A stretch of 47,949 bases of DNA from Deltaproteobacteria bacterium (GTDB lineage Bacteria; Desulfobacterota; Desulfarculia; Adiutricales; Adiutricaceae), in contig JAISWF010000275.1 of NCBI GenBank assembly GCA_031271165.1, positions 1 to 47,949 on the forward strand, read 5' to 3'. Every line of letters begins with the position of its first letter. Position 1 is the stretch's first letter. The notes under the pieces were generated by a model. The model worked only from the letters and a program-made list of their open reading frames with translations. It had not been told where the DNA came from and ran no database searches. Below, piece after piece: positions 10,043 through 20,017 of the stretch. The translations under genes were made by a program, and so were the position numbers.

Positions 10043-10321
10043 ATGTTTGAAGACACTCTCCAAGAATTAGCCAGGCGTATTTTGGCCCTCGACGAGGAGA
10101 CCCTCATCACCCTGATCCCCAAGTACCGCAAGCGGATGGATAATTTTGAACCGACCAAAGAGTGGGAGGAATCGGTCATTATTTACTTTCTAATCAACGG
10201 CTTACGGGTAAAAAATGCTCAATTTAACGAGCGCATCAAGCGCTATATGGACGATCTGAAGAAAAAAGATCCAGCCGAAGACTGGGTGGCCCCTCGCCCG
10301 GATTTGCGCCTCATAAAATAG
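10043..10321 (+). CDS. hypothetical protein (92 aa)
   Basis: Charged, protein-like ORF 'MFEDTLQELARRILALDEETLITLIPKYRKRMDNFEPTKEWEESVIIYFLINGLRVKNAQFNERIKRYMDDLKKK'; one of the few plus-strand genes. Confidence 0.75.
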   Translation: MFEDTLQELARRILALDEETLITLIPKYRKRMDNFEPTKEWEESVIIYFLINGLRVKNAQFNERIKRYMDDLKKKDPAEDWVAPRPDLRLIK

Positions 10322-10502
10322 CCTCTCCCAGTTCCCGCCCCGGCCTCCTTCGGCCCAACCCCTGTCTTGAGGGGACAGGACCTGAGGCAGCTTACACTTC
10401 CGTCATTTTCACTTTGCCGCTGACTCTTCTAAGTCCTCTTAATCCTCTAAGCCCTCTTATTTGGTCTACCCTCAGCCGGCGCAACCGGTTAAAGGCCCCA
10501 GT

Positions 10503-11030
10503 TCAGTTGAGCCGATCCTCACAGATAACCTCATCGGTCAAGCTCATAACCCGAAACACCCCATCGTGATACAGGCCGTAACTAGGTGGATAGTTCCATT
10601 CAGGCAACCCCAGACTCCCAGGATTCCAGCGGCGGCCTCGGGGACCGTTATCGGCCATGGGCACATGAGTGTGTCCAGAAATCAGGTTAAAAAATCCCTC
10701 AAAGCTCTGTTCTATTTGACGCATCTGGTGGCCGTGGCACAAAAGAAACAGCTGATCCAGAAACAGCCAGGCACTTTCGGGGGTAAACCAGGGAAATTCG
10801 GCCAAATCGGAGTCACTGTCGCAGTTGCCTCGGACCGAAACAACCGGAATAGTCAGACTCGACAAAATCTTGGCCGCCAGCAAACCGTCAAAAGTATCGC
10901 TTCTCAAACCACAATGAATCAAATCTCCTAAAAGGGCCACCAAATCGCAGCCCTCCTTTAAAGCCTTACTGACTATGAACCGGGCTCCGGGCAAGTTGCC
11001 ATGGAGATCGGAAGCAATCAAAATTTTCAA
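10503..11030 (-). CDS. yfcE: YfcE/MJ0936-like metallophosphoesterase (phosphodiesterase)
   Basis: 'IASDLHGNLPGARF', 'ALLGDLIHCG', 'SVRGNCDSDSD', 'LLCHGHQ', 'LISGHTHVPMADN', 'WNPGSLGLP'. Confidence 0.9.
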   Translation of the reverse strand: MKILIASDLHGNLPGARFIVSKALKEGCDLVALLGDLIHCGLRSDTFDGLLAAKILSSLTIPVVSVRGNCDSDSDLAEFPWFTPESAWLFLDQLFLLCHGHQMRQIEQSFEGFFNLISGHTHVPMADNGPRGRRWNPGSLGLPEWNYPPSYGLYHDGVFRVMSLTDEVICEDRLN

Positions 11031-11104
11031 TTGACTCTCTCTTTCCGATCATAATCGTACTGTATTAATTCTGTTACTTAAAAATTATAGTCACCGATAT
11101 CTTT

Positions 11105-12115
11105 TTAGGCTCCCTCCGCCATCCCCACTCCCTCAGGTCTGGCCTCACCCGCCCCCTCTTGGTCAGCCTCGGTCGAAAAGGCCAGCCTATGAAAACCGGC
11201 CAGGGCGACCAAGGGCCACAGCAGGCCCAGGTAAAAGATCACATTGAGGACCATTTTAATTACCAGCTCAGGCAAACCAACGGTCAAGAAAAGAACAGCC
11301 AAAAGCGACGTGATCATAGAGATAATACAAGCGGTCAAAAATAAAATCAGCACACATTGGTTGAGGTGTTTAGGAAAGCCAGCCAAGGCCGCATGAATTC
11401 TCCCAATTATCTTGATCCAAGCTCCTTTTTCTCCGTCACTGAGACTAAAGAAGGCTAAAAATTGTAATACCACCAAGCGTCGGATATGGGGCCAAAGAAT
11501 TCGAACGAAAAAAACCAGCCCGGCCACGATGCCCCCCATGGTCAACAGCCACCCGATCATGTTGGCCTGACCGCTTGAACCGGTCAGCTGCTTGACTAAC
11601 AGCATGGGGACAAAACAGACTATGGTGGCCAGGAACAGTCCCAGGATGAGGATCGAAATAAGGATCATGATCCGGACAGCTGGCCCGTAATATTTCAGGG
11701 CAAACCAAAGACTTTCCAGGCCCGGTCGGTAACCGTCCCAGATATTTACCGCCACTCGGCACAAAACCAGCCAGATCCAGGGAGCCAAGATCAAGGGCAG
11801 ACTCATCGAAACTAAGAGTCGCGAAAAACCAATTGTTTTGATGGCCTCAATAAAGGCCTGACTATGCTCGGGCGTAAGGTCCGGAGTCTGGGCCAACTCA
11901 AAAAAAGCGTTGATATCCTGCATGTAGGGGGCCATTAATAAGGCCGACAAGTGATCGAATACCTGACTGACTAAAGCCAGGGTCACCGCCAAGACCAAAA
12001 GAGGCTTGGGATTTTCCAATAATATAGGCCAGGAGTGCCGGAAAATTTCCCAGTAACTGGCGAGTTTGTTTTTGGACTCCGCTGAACCCATAATTTGTTC
12101 ATCAGCCATGTGCAA
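11105..12115 (-). CDS. multi-pass membrane protein of unknown function
   Basis: 336 aa with several hydrophobic segments; same strand and 21 bp downstream of the next ORF. Confidence 0.8.
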   Translation of the reverse strand: MHMADEQIMGSAESKNKLASYWEIFRHSWPILLENPKPLLVLAVTLALVSQVFDHLSALLMAPYMQDINAFFELAQTPDLTPEHSQAFIEAIKTIGFSRLLVSMSLPLILAPWIWLVLCRVAVNIWDGYRPGLESLWFALKYYGPAVRIMILISILILGLFLATIVCFVPMLLVKQLTGSSGQANMIGWLLTMGGIVAGLVFFVRILWPHIRRLVVLQFLAFFSLSDGEKGAWIKIIGRIHAALAGFPKHLNQCVLILFLTACIISMITSLLAVLFLTVGLPELVIKMVLNVIFYLGLLWPLVALAGFHRLAFSTEADQEGAGEARPEGVGMAEGA

Positions 12116-12136
12116 TCCTCGCCTTGAGCCGTGCGG

Positions 12137-12562
12137 TCATTGGCCTGACTCCACCAAAGCCAGGTAATCATCTATTTCCTTGAGGGTTTGACGATACCCG
12201 TTGTACAAATCAATCAACGGCTGGTGGCTGCGGTAATCATCAAGGGTCAGAATCAGGACCGGAAACCGGGCCGAAAAGTTTAAAATGCCCTTAATTTCTT
12301 GGAGGGCCCTAATTTCACCGGCGGCCAAGTTTTGGGGCGAAGTTTTACTTATCACCGCCCTCAGATCCGGAATATAGCCAGCCATAGCTTTGGCATCCCT
12401 GAAGCAAAGGTCGTGGACGGTTTCCGGTTTGGGGAATTCATCGGGCGGGTTGAGCTGGCCCAAAATCTCGGTCCAAAATTCACCGTCAAGGTTTTCCATT
12501 AAACCGGTCAAACGTCCATGTAACTGGGAAAAGGTAAGCATAAAGTCATCATCCTGTGGCAA
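12137..12562 (-). CDS. hypothetical protein (141 aa)
   Basis: ORF with protein-like composition, likely co-transcribed with 11105..12115. Confidence 0.75.
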   Translation of the reverse strand: MPQDDDFMLTFSQLHGRLTGLMENLDGEFWTEILGQLNPPDEFPKPETVHDLCFRDAKAMAGYIPDLRAVISKTSPQNLAAGEIRALQEIKGILNFSARFPVLILTLDDYRSHQPLIDLYNGYRQTLKEIDDYLALVESGQ

Positions 12563-12999
12563 AAGCGGTTAAAAACGAGGCCAAACGGTGCGGTAGCGGC
12601 CAAATCAATGGCCCCAAAAAAAACCTTGAATCCTGGCCATAATACCAAATAATTATTTTGGATTTCGTGGTGGAGGTTGGTTACCCCCTAGTGGTTTATT
12701 TTAGCCCAAATCATGGCAAACTCAAAATTTACCGGTTTTCAAAATTCTGGCCTAGCTTTTTTTTAGCCTTCCTTAGGGCTTAACCTTGATGAAACTTAAC
12801 CTTGGCTCGGACTCTTCTTGGCTTTAATCAATCTTGGCTTTAACCCTGGGCTTCTTTGACTTGGCCTTATTTTGACCAAAGCCTCAAATCCATTGGCCAT
12901 AAGACCAACCATCAGGCCGACTGAAGGTCGCACCGTTTGGTTTCAAAAAAGCCTGACCTTATAGGCCACCCTGTTAAGGAGGCCCAAGATCATCAAAGC

Positions 13000-14598
13000 T
13001 TACGACTCGTAGGTCAGAATGTTGGGATGAATCTGGTTGTCACGGCCCGATAGTTCCCCAAGTTCAGCCAGACTGTCAACTAACTTTTTGGTGAGCTCAT
13101 CTAAGGATTCCAAGCGGTAACCCCAATTGCCAGTCGAAGTGCCTGGAATATTGAGCCGACGATCGGCACCCTGGTTTAAAATGTCCTGTAGAGTTACGAC
13201 GCTTAAGGCCCCGCCGGAAAGGTACGCCAAACGAATCAGAGTCCAGGCGGCATTTTCAGCCGTAACCTGATAACCGGCCACCTCCGACAGTCTCTGGCGA
13301 TCGGCCGCCTCAATGTCATGTTCAAACCAACCTCTAGCGGTGTTGTTATCGTGGGTCGAGGAATAAACCAAGTTGTCCGCTTCAATCCTGAACGGGGCAT
13401 GAGCGGATAGAGGCTGATCTCTACCAAAGCCGAACTGAAGCACCCTCATCCCCGGAAACTCGAACCGGCGCCTGAGCTCAGTTACGTCGGGAGTTATCAC
13501 TCCCAAATCCTCGGCAATGATCTTAAGCTCCCGGCCAGCTGCCGCCTGAGTAAAAAGCTCAGCCCCTGGAGACTTTCGCCAAGCTCCGGTTTGAGCCGTC
13601 GGCGACTTGGGTAATACCTCCCAAAAGGCGAGGAATGCCCGGAAATGGTCCAGCCTGACCCAATCAAAAAGACCGAGGTTGTGATAAATCCGGCTTTTCC
13701 ACCAACTAAAGCCGTCGGGGCGGTGATTGTCCCATTTGAAAACAGGGTTCCCCCAGAGCTGACCGGTGGCGGCAAAATAGTCCGGGGGCACCCCGGCCAT
13801 AAAAGATGTTGAGCCGTCATCAAATAGCTCAAAGAGGTGACGATTGGCCCAGACGTCACTGGAATCGTGATTGACGTAAAAGGCTATGTCGCCGATCAGA
13901 CCCAGTCCTTTAGTCTGGGCCAGGTCCTTTACCAGACCCAAGTGACGGAAAAACAGGTATTGACCGAACTTTATTCGCAAGATGGCTTCGGCCAGCCTTT
14001 GGCCATGGTAAGACAATTCCCGCTCTTCTCTGAACTTTAGGCCATGAGGCCAATCGGTCCAGACCCGGCCGCCCATATCAGCCTTAACCGCCATAAAAAA
14101 GGCGTAATCATTGAGCCAGCTGGCATTTTCGTATATAAATTTGGCAAAATCCGACCGATCAAGCAGCCCCAGTCCCACCTTGGCAAAGGCGGTATCTATC
14201 AGGCTGGTTTTGACCTCCAGGGCCCGATTAAAATCAACCGACCGGCCGGCCGGAAGCTGGGCGGCCGCAGCCTCACCGGCGGTTAGCCAGCCGTCACTGA
14301 CCATGAGATCGGGGCTTATCAACAGTTCGTAACCAGCGAAGGCCGAATAGGCCGAGTAAGGCGAGTTACCCAAAGCCGGAGCAGTGGGATTGACCGGCAA
14401 GACCTGCCAGTAGTGAAAACCAGCCCGGTGCAATAAATCTAAAAATTGATGGGCCGAGGGCCCCAGATCGCCCACCCCGTACGGACTCGGCAGAGATGTA
14501 ATGTGGACGGAAAGGGCCGCAGCCCTCCAGCCCTGATCAAATCGGGACATGCTTTCTCCTTTGCTCAATGACTCAGCCATAAAATGGGCCATTAGCAA
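13000..14598 (-). CDS. malQ: 4-alpha-glucanotransferase
   Basis: GH77 signatures 'SLPSPYGVGDLGPSAHQFLDLL', 'WQVLPVNPTAPALGNSPYSAYSAFAG', 'GLIGDIAFYVNHDSSDVWANRHLF', 'GVPPDYFAATGQLWGNPVFKWD', 'VRLDHFRAFLAFWEV', 'IIAEDLGVITPDV', 'SSTHDNNTARGWF'. Confidence 0.96.
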   Translation of the reverse strand: MLMAHFMAESLSKGESMSRFDQGWRAAALSVHITSLPSPYGVGDLGPSAHQFLDLLHRAGFHYWQVLPVNPTAPALGNSPYSAYSAFAGYELLISPDLMVSDGWLTAGEAAAAQLPAGRSVDFNRALEVKTSLIDTAFAKVGLGLLDRSDFAKFIYENASWLNDYAFFMAVKADMGGRVWTDWPHGLKFREERELSYHGQRLAEAILRIKFGQYLFFRHLGLVKDLAQTKGLGLIGDIAFYVNHDSSDVWANRHLFELFDDGSTSFMAGVPPDYFAATGQLWGNPVFKWDNHRPDGFSWWKSRIYHNLGLFDWVRLDHFRAFLAFWEVLPKSPTAQTGAWRKSPGAELFTQAAAGRELKIIAEDLGVITPDVTELRRRFEFPGMRVLQFGFGRDQPLSAHAPFRIEADNLVYSSTHDNNTARGWFEHDIEAADRQRLSEVAGYQVTAENAAWTLIRLAYLSGGALSVVTLQDILNQGADRRLNIPGTSTGNWGYRLESLDELTKKLVDSLAELGELSGRDNQIHPNILTYES

Positions 14599-15230
14599 AA
14601 TTTTAACTTGTTTGGGGACCTTTTTCCAGAAATTCTTTGGTTAAATCTTTGGCCTTAACACTTCAGTCCCTGATTCTCAAGAAAAATAAAACTTTTTTGT
14701 CTATTATAAGCCAGGATGACCCAGTCTTGGCCAGGTGGAGTTCTATAACAAAATTGATTATATGGGTAATATCATTTAATTTTCCAATTAAAATAAAACT
14801 CAGTTAATTTACGATCTATGCCTGAAGATATAATTTCCGCAACCTGGGCTGAAACGTTTTAGGGATGCGGGGAGCGTATTTTAGGGCATAGCTGCCGCTA
14901 AATGGCTGACGGCACTTAAGTTTTTGGAGGGCAGACAGCTTAATAATGGCCCCAAACTACAGCCCCGCTGCCGCCAATTTTCTGGCCTCAAGATTTGGCT
15001 TTGGTCTTTGAGCTGCAGGACAGTTTACCAATCGACTCGGCAGCCGTCACCAGACTTTAAAATCTTTGGCCCATGGCCAAAAACTATCTCTAGGCGATCT
15101 AATTTACTTATTAAATCAAAACTTTAAATTTAGTAACAAACAAAGCCCAGCATTTCGGGCCTTAAATGGGCCATTTCAACAGCCGCCAGCTGAAAGCCCC
15201 CTGAACCAAACTGCTAAATCAAATTAGTTT

Positions 15231-15246
15231 TGTTCCACGTGGAACA
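15231..15246. promoter_or_regulatory. parS-like centromere site (ParB/Spo0J binding palindrome)
   Basis: TGTTCCACGTGGAACA, perfect 16-bp palindrome matching the widely conserved bacterial parS pattern (TGTTYCACGTGRAACA), located in a 1.1 kb intergenic region. Confidence 0.88.
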
Positions 15247-15689
15247 TTTTTTTAGGCCAGCCAAGAAAAACCAGCCCTAACCAATTGCCGCTAAACGGGT
15301 ACCTTCTCAGCTCTCCACCTCAGTTGCCACCTTGTTCAAGCAGCTCTTAGGTCAAATTTGAGGAGAAAAATGACAGGGCTAGGCGAAAGCTCCAATGAGC
15401 CAGCGGTCAGAGAGGCTATCGGTTCTGATACTTAGCCGGCCAGCCTGGGCAGCTATTTGATTTTATGCTCAAAAAATCACTAAATTTTTTAAAATATTAG
15501 TTTTATGCTTTTAAAGAAGTCAAATAACATCAGCAATCAAGGGCGTGTTGATTATAGCGGCGGGCCAAATTGGAGCGACGTCAAAGAGGGGGACCAAAAG
15601 AGATAACAAATCAATAAAACAGTTAGGAAGCCTAAAAGCCGCCAAGGCGGCCAAATCAGAGGGCAACCGGATCAGCCAAGTGGACCGGA

Positions 15690-16190
15690 CTAACTTTCAA
15701 GCTGAGGGGCCGATTTTTCGGCCGGCTGATTTTTCGAAGAGCTTAGACCCAATAACCGAACCGTCTCCGGCGACAGTTCATAAAAATGCAGGTCGTTGAT
15801 TTCCAAAGATTCCAGGGCCAAGCGAAAGCATTCCAACTGTTCCTCAAATGTTTGAAACCGGTCCAAGACAACCCACTTTTGATTTCTCAGCGAGCAGCGC
15901 CCGCCTTTAAGCCTGAGCCCAGCAAAAATTAACCGCCCCGCCGAGACCTTAAGGCCCTGCTTTTTGGCTAATTTCTCCAGCTCCGACAAAACCGACAGCT
16001 GCCTTTTGGTCAAATTGCCCTCGCTGGGCTTGCCAGTCTTGGCCCCAAGTTTGGCCGCTTTTTTGGAGCCGATCTTGCGGCCCGGTTTAGCACTGGGTTT
16101 AACTTCTTTTGGGTGAACTTTTGGGCTGATCGTTTCCATACCTTGACGGACGGATTGCTCTTGAGGTTGACCGGAGGAAGCCAAAGTCAT
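15690..16190 (-). CDS. hypothetical protein with basic N-terminal region
   Basis: 166 aa; conserved-looking core 'LSELEKLAKKQGLKVSAGRLIFAGLRLKGGRCSLRNQKWVVLDRFQTFEEQLECFRLALESL'. Confidence 0.7.
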   Translation of the reverse strand: MTLASSGQPQEQSVRQGMETISPKVHPKEVKPSAKPGRKIGSKKAAKLGAKTGKPSEGNLTKRQLSVLSELEKLAKKQGLKVSAGRLIFAGLRLKGGRCSLRNQKWVVLDRFQTFEEQLECFRLALESLEINDLHFYELSPETVRLLGLSSSKNQPAEKSAPQLES

Positions 16191-16205
16191 AACTTTTTCT
16201 CACCT

Positions 16206-16784
16206 TTAACTGCGCCAGGCCGCCGGCCCGCTCTGATAGAGATCGCCGCCTGACAAATCGTTGATGACCACGGCCGGAAAGTCTTCCACCATGAGTTCCA
16301 TTAAGGCCTCTGGACCAAGCTCGGGCCAGGCCAAAATTCGGGCTTGGCGGATCCGTTGGGCGTAAAAGGCCCCAGCTCCTCCAAAAGCGGCCAGATAAAT
16401 CGCCCGGTGCTCCATAAGGGCTTTTTTAACCTCGCCAGAGCGCCGGCCTTTGCCCAAAAGACCTTTGAGACCCAACCGCAATAGAGGTACGGTTAACAAA
16501 TCCATCCGGCCCGAAGTAGTCGGACCAGCCGCCCCAATGACCCGGCCAGGCCGGGCCGGAGTCGGCCCCACGTAATATATAATTTGCCCGACCGGATCAA
16601 AAGGCAATTCCAGACCCTGCTCGACTAAGTCGACCAACCGCTTGTGGGCCTGATCTCTGGCCGCCAAAAGCCGGCCCGATATGATAACCTCATCTCCGGC
16701 CGTTAACCCTTCCAGTACGCCCTCTTCCAAGGGAGCCCTGAGAACCGCCCTGGGACGCCCAAGGCCCTCTCCAGCCAAAGACAC
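16206..16784 (-). CDS. class I (Fe-S) fumarate hydratase/tartrate dehydratase beta-subunit-type protein
   Basis: 'LTAGDEVIISGRLLAARDQAHKRL', 'IYYVGPTPARPGRVIGAAGPTTSGRMD', 'AIYLAAFGGAGAFYAQRI', 'WPELGPEALMELMVEDFPAVVINDLSGGDLY'. Confidence 0.92.
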   Translation of the reverse strand: MSLAGEGLGRPRAVLRAPLEEGVLEGLTAGDEVIISGRLLAARDQAHKRLVDLVEQGLELPFDPVGQIIYYVGPTPARPGRVIGAAGPTTSGRMDLLTVPLLRLGLKGLLGKGRRSGEVKKALMEHRAIYLAAFGGAGAFYAQRIRQARILAWPELGPEALMELMVEDFPAVVINDLSGGDLYQSGPAAWRS

Positions 16785-17182
16785 TACCGGCGCCCCTGGT
16801 TTTGGGAGATATAGTAATTGGCAAATTCCTTGTCATGGACCATAATGTGATCTTTGAGCCAGCCGATGACTGCGGAATTTATGGCCAGGACCACGGTCAA
16901 TTTATTGCCGGCCGCCTGATACTGGTCGTAAAGCTCCTTAAATGTCTTGGTAAAATCGACATGGAGTTTTTTGTGGGCCACAAACTTCGGGTAGTTACTG
17001 AGCTTTTGCAGTACTTCCTCGTCGGCAAAATGTTTGGCCACGTAGCCCTTGAGAAAGTTGAGAGTGCTGTCGACTCGATTGGCTTGATTGCGATCAACCA
17101 AAATGTCAACTTGCCGAAAAAGCTCCTTATGCTGTTCATCGATTTTGGCGACCCCGGTTTCCAAACTCTTGGACCATAGCAT
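16784..17182 (-). CDS. bacteriohemerythrin
   Basis: 'LETGVAKIDEQHKELFRQVDIL', 'YVAKHFADEE', 'HKKLHVDF', 'WLKDHIMVHDKEFANYY' metal-ligand motifs. Confidence 0.95.
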   Translation of the reverse strand: MLWSKSLETGVAKIDEQHKELFRQVDILVDRNQANRVDSTLNFLKGYVAKHFADEEVLQKLSNYPKFVAHKKLHVDFTKTFKELYDQYQAAGNKLTVVLAINSAVIGWLKDHIMVHDKEFANYYISQNQGRR

Positions 17183-17323
17183 AACTATAACCTCCTTAAA
17201 AAAACAGCCTTTGTCAAACTATTAACATTTTTACCAAGCGCAAACTGAATCATATCCTAAAAGAGCCATAAAAAAAAGTCGTCGTCTCGGAATATCGGAA
17301 GTTTAATACTAGACCAAAATTAC

Positions 17324-18127
17324 TTACCTAATCCTGAGCAAAAAAGTACTGGCCATCAAATCAGCCGGTGAAACGGCTGGCTCGCTTAGATCAAAGTCAC
17401 CGGAAAATCTGACTCCGATCAATTTTTGGACCTCGGGATCGTTTAATGGGTAGTCACCAATTTTTTTTAGAGGGGTCAGACTTAAACCCAAAGCCTTCTC
17501 AAACATCTTGTAAACCAGTTCGGAACAATAGAGTCGATCATCGGTCCATTGGAATTTCAGATCGTAAACCCGGCCTTGGTAGCTTTGATAAACCTGGTTT
17601 AAGGCCGCCAAGGCCTCGGGAGTCAGAATCTGGTCGGCCTGCTTCAAACGCATGATCACATAATCGCCGTTACCTCGGGCCAACCATTTCTCCAAAGGGG
17701 TTTGCGACAAAACTAGAAGCGTCTCCTGGACATAAAAACGTCCGTTATTTTCGGTAACAACGCCACAGTGGGTATAAATAGAACCGGTGACCGCTTGGAG
17801 GGCGGCAGTTTGGGGGGTAGTAATTGCTTGGAAGACGATGTCTCCGGCTCGGGGCCAAGCCTCTTGACCCCGAGCCGGGGTCTGTTGCGCCTCGGAGGAG
17901 GCGCTGGTGAAAGCCAGAATTAAAAAAGCTACCATTGCGGCCGCAGCCAAGTTATTCCAACAGGCCAAGGGCGGCTTTCTAAAGCCAGCCCACTGGAGGA
18001 CCAAACTCCTATAGTTGTTGCTGGCCAAACTTCCTGGGCCGACCTTTTCAAAGTCTTGGCCTTGAAGGACGTCCATAATTGGAGTCGATTTTCCCTGACG
18101 GTTTGGAGAAAAAAGATTTTGGCTCAT
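17324..18127 (-). CDS. YiiX/YebB-like NlpC/P60-superfamily cysteine hydrolase
   Basis: 'GDIVFQAITTPQTAALQAVTGSIYTHCGVV' and 'YDLKFQWTDDRLYCSELVYKMFEKALGLSLTPLKKI' (His and Cys motifs); N-terminal TM segment. Confidence 0.85.
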   Translation of the reverse strand: MSQNLFSPNRQGKSTPIMDVLQGQDFEKVGPGSLASNNYRSLVLQWAGFRKPPLACWNNLAAAAMVAFLILAFTSASSEAQQTPARGQEAWPRAGDIVFQAITTPQTAALQAVTGSIYTHCGVVTENNGRFYVQETLLVLSQTPLEKWLARGNGDYVIMRLKQADQILTPEALAALNQVYQSYQGRVYDLKFQWTDDRLYCSELVYKMFEKALGLSLTPLKKIGDYPLNDPEVQKLIGVRFSGDFDLSEPAVSPADLMASTFLLRIR

Positions 18128-18440
18128 AAATTTAGGCTCATTGGGCCCAGTCCCTTCAGTTGTCGAAGATAGCTCGTAAATTAACCCTGGCTAATCAGAA
18201 AGATAGTAGCAAGGACTATAGCTCAATAGCAAGGCCGGTTTCGCTTCCGTTCCAATGACCTGACTTATTCGTTTCTGTGGTCCCCGCCGAAGATAACTTT
18301 GACTCCCTTGGTAGCCGAAAACATTATTGCTGCTACGGCTGGTTACTGCTTAGACCAAACGGACTGGTCTCCACCAACCTCCGTTGGCCTCTCCTGGTAG
18401 TCTCTTTATCAATTTTGAAGTAGTTTCTGTAGTCTAATCA

Positions 18441-18545
18441 CTACGCCAGAAGTAAGCTGATTATTTCTTTGATTGTTTCGATATCCAAGCCGCGCTTTTC
18501 GCTTTTCTTGATCTTGTTGTGGTCGATAAAGACGGGCTTTAGCAT
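18441..18545 (-). pseudogene. truncated YafQ/RelE-type toxin remnant
   Basis: My translation: MLKPVFIDHNKIKKSEKRGLDIETIKEIISLLLA*, resembling the YafQ N-terminus (FKKDLKRxKKRGxDxxKLKEVIxLL) and ending at an early TAG. Confidence 0.55.
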
Positions 18546-18588
18546 TTATGCGCCTAACTTCCTGCACAATTCGTTGAGCGCCTTTGGC

Positions 18589-18843
18589 TTAGCCCTGGTC
18601 ATAACCAGGTTCTGCTTTTTCAATGGTTTGAGCGGAGAGCGAATTAGGAATTTTCAGTTCTAAAGGTCGGACTTTTTCTTTGGCCACCTTGGTCATTATA
18701 ATGCGGAAGGCGTCAGAAGCTGTCAAGTCCATATTTATATCGCCGCACGAGGGCTGCTCTCCAAAGCGGACAACGAAATCTTCGGCGTGGTCAATACTGC
18801 CAAATCCGACCTGACTTTGTATAAAGACCCAGTGGTCGTTCAA
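18589..18843 (-). pseudogene. RelB/DinJ-type antitoxin remnant
   Basis: C-terminal half 'GDINMDLTASDAFRIIMTKVAKEKVRPLELKIPNSLSAQTIEKAE' matches the DinJ core; the N-terminal half is not recognisable. Confidence 0.65.
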
Positions 18844-19761
18844 AACATTTTTCAGTGCGATTTGTGCCTCAACGATTTATTGAATCATGAGGTTTACGTG
18901 AGCCTCTAGCTGTTCACCGCGTCAGCGGACATTGACCACCTGCAGCCCCTCCGGAGCATTTTGTGGGCCAACTCCTGGGTCGCCTGCCCAAAAAAATAGG
19001 ACTCGCCAAAGGGACCAGCCAGTCGGGTAATAATTTCGGGTGTTTTTGATACTCGGTGAGTTCGCCAGTTTAGGAAAGCTCTCCATAATTAAAGCGGGCC
19101 ATTGCCGTCATGGCCGAATGCGGGTTCAAAACTATTTAATCGTCCAGAACCACCAAGTAGCTCAACCAAGCCTACGGGCCGCTCTCATAGCCAACGGCCA
19201 TATTGGGACAGCTTACGCCCTCAACCTCCCAGCGACGTCGGAATAATAATCCCAAAAATGGCCGGCCTGGTGGTTGACATAATAGTTTCCCCTCCGGCGG
19301 GAACAAAACGATACATCCTGTTTAACCAGCATTTCCGAAACAACTCAAGGTTTGCTTACGCCAGACGAAGTATCCGATCACGTGTGGGTGGCCAACCCCT
19401 ATAATAGGGGGTCAGATTGCGAGATTGCCCCACCCATCTTTCTTGGTTCAAAGCTCACTGACAACCTCGATCATAACACCACTTGAGCTCAATATATACG
19501 TCCTCTAGGCCAGCACTGAGCTTGATTATGAGTATCCACTCTTAACTCGGCCTGGAAATATTTCCAAGCATACCTGGCTCAATAATACGATGGCTATCCA
19601 GGGAAAACGTCACTGCCTCTGCGGCCATAGTCAGAGGCCATATGTAGAAGCTTGGAGAATGCAAGTGTCTTAGAAGAATGCACAATAACGCCAACAGTTA
19701 ATAGCACTTGTTTTTCACTAAAGTTCGCATTTGGGTAGGCCATTAATCTTATAAGTCATCG

Positions 19762-19798
19762 AAAAACCCGGCCTTCCGTGAGGAGGACCGGGTTTTTT
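19762..19798. terminator. strong terminator-like hairpin
   Basis: AAAAACCCGG ... CCGGGTTTTTT with an internally paired stem; bidirectional A/T runs. Confidence 0.75.
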
Positions 19799-20017
19799 CA
19801 TGGAGGCTGATATAACCGTGGTAATCAGGAGACTGTCGTATTGTTTTGTAGTATTTACAATATCATAGCCTGTTTATGTAAAGGCTTAAACAATTGGGTT
19901 ACTAGTCGTTGACCTGGGAGCCGACTGGAATATTTTTCGTTCAATGGGCGGGCCAAATTCAACCAAGCCCGGGGGTTTTAATTTAGTGTTTTGGGAGACG
20001 GTCACTTGAAAAATGGG

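Noticed and set aside
9916-10179. 87 aa minus ORF
   Set aside because: Antisense to the better-supported 92 aa plus-strand ORF.
19040-19404. 68 and 100 aa plus-strand ORFs in the decayed region, considered as transposase remnants
   Set aside because: Fragments such as 'GHIGTAYALNLP' are suggestive but match no transposase or enzyme family I can name; no terminal inverted repeats seen.
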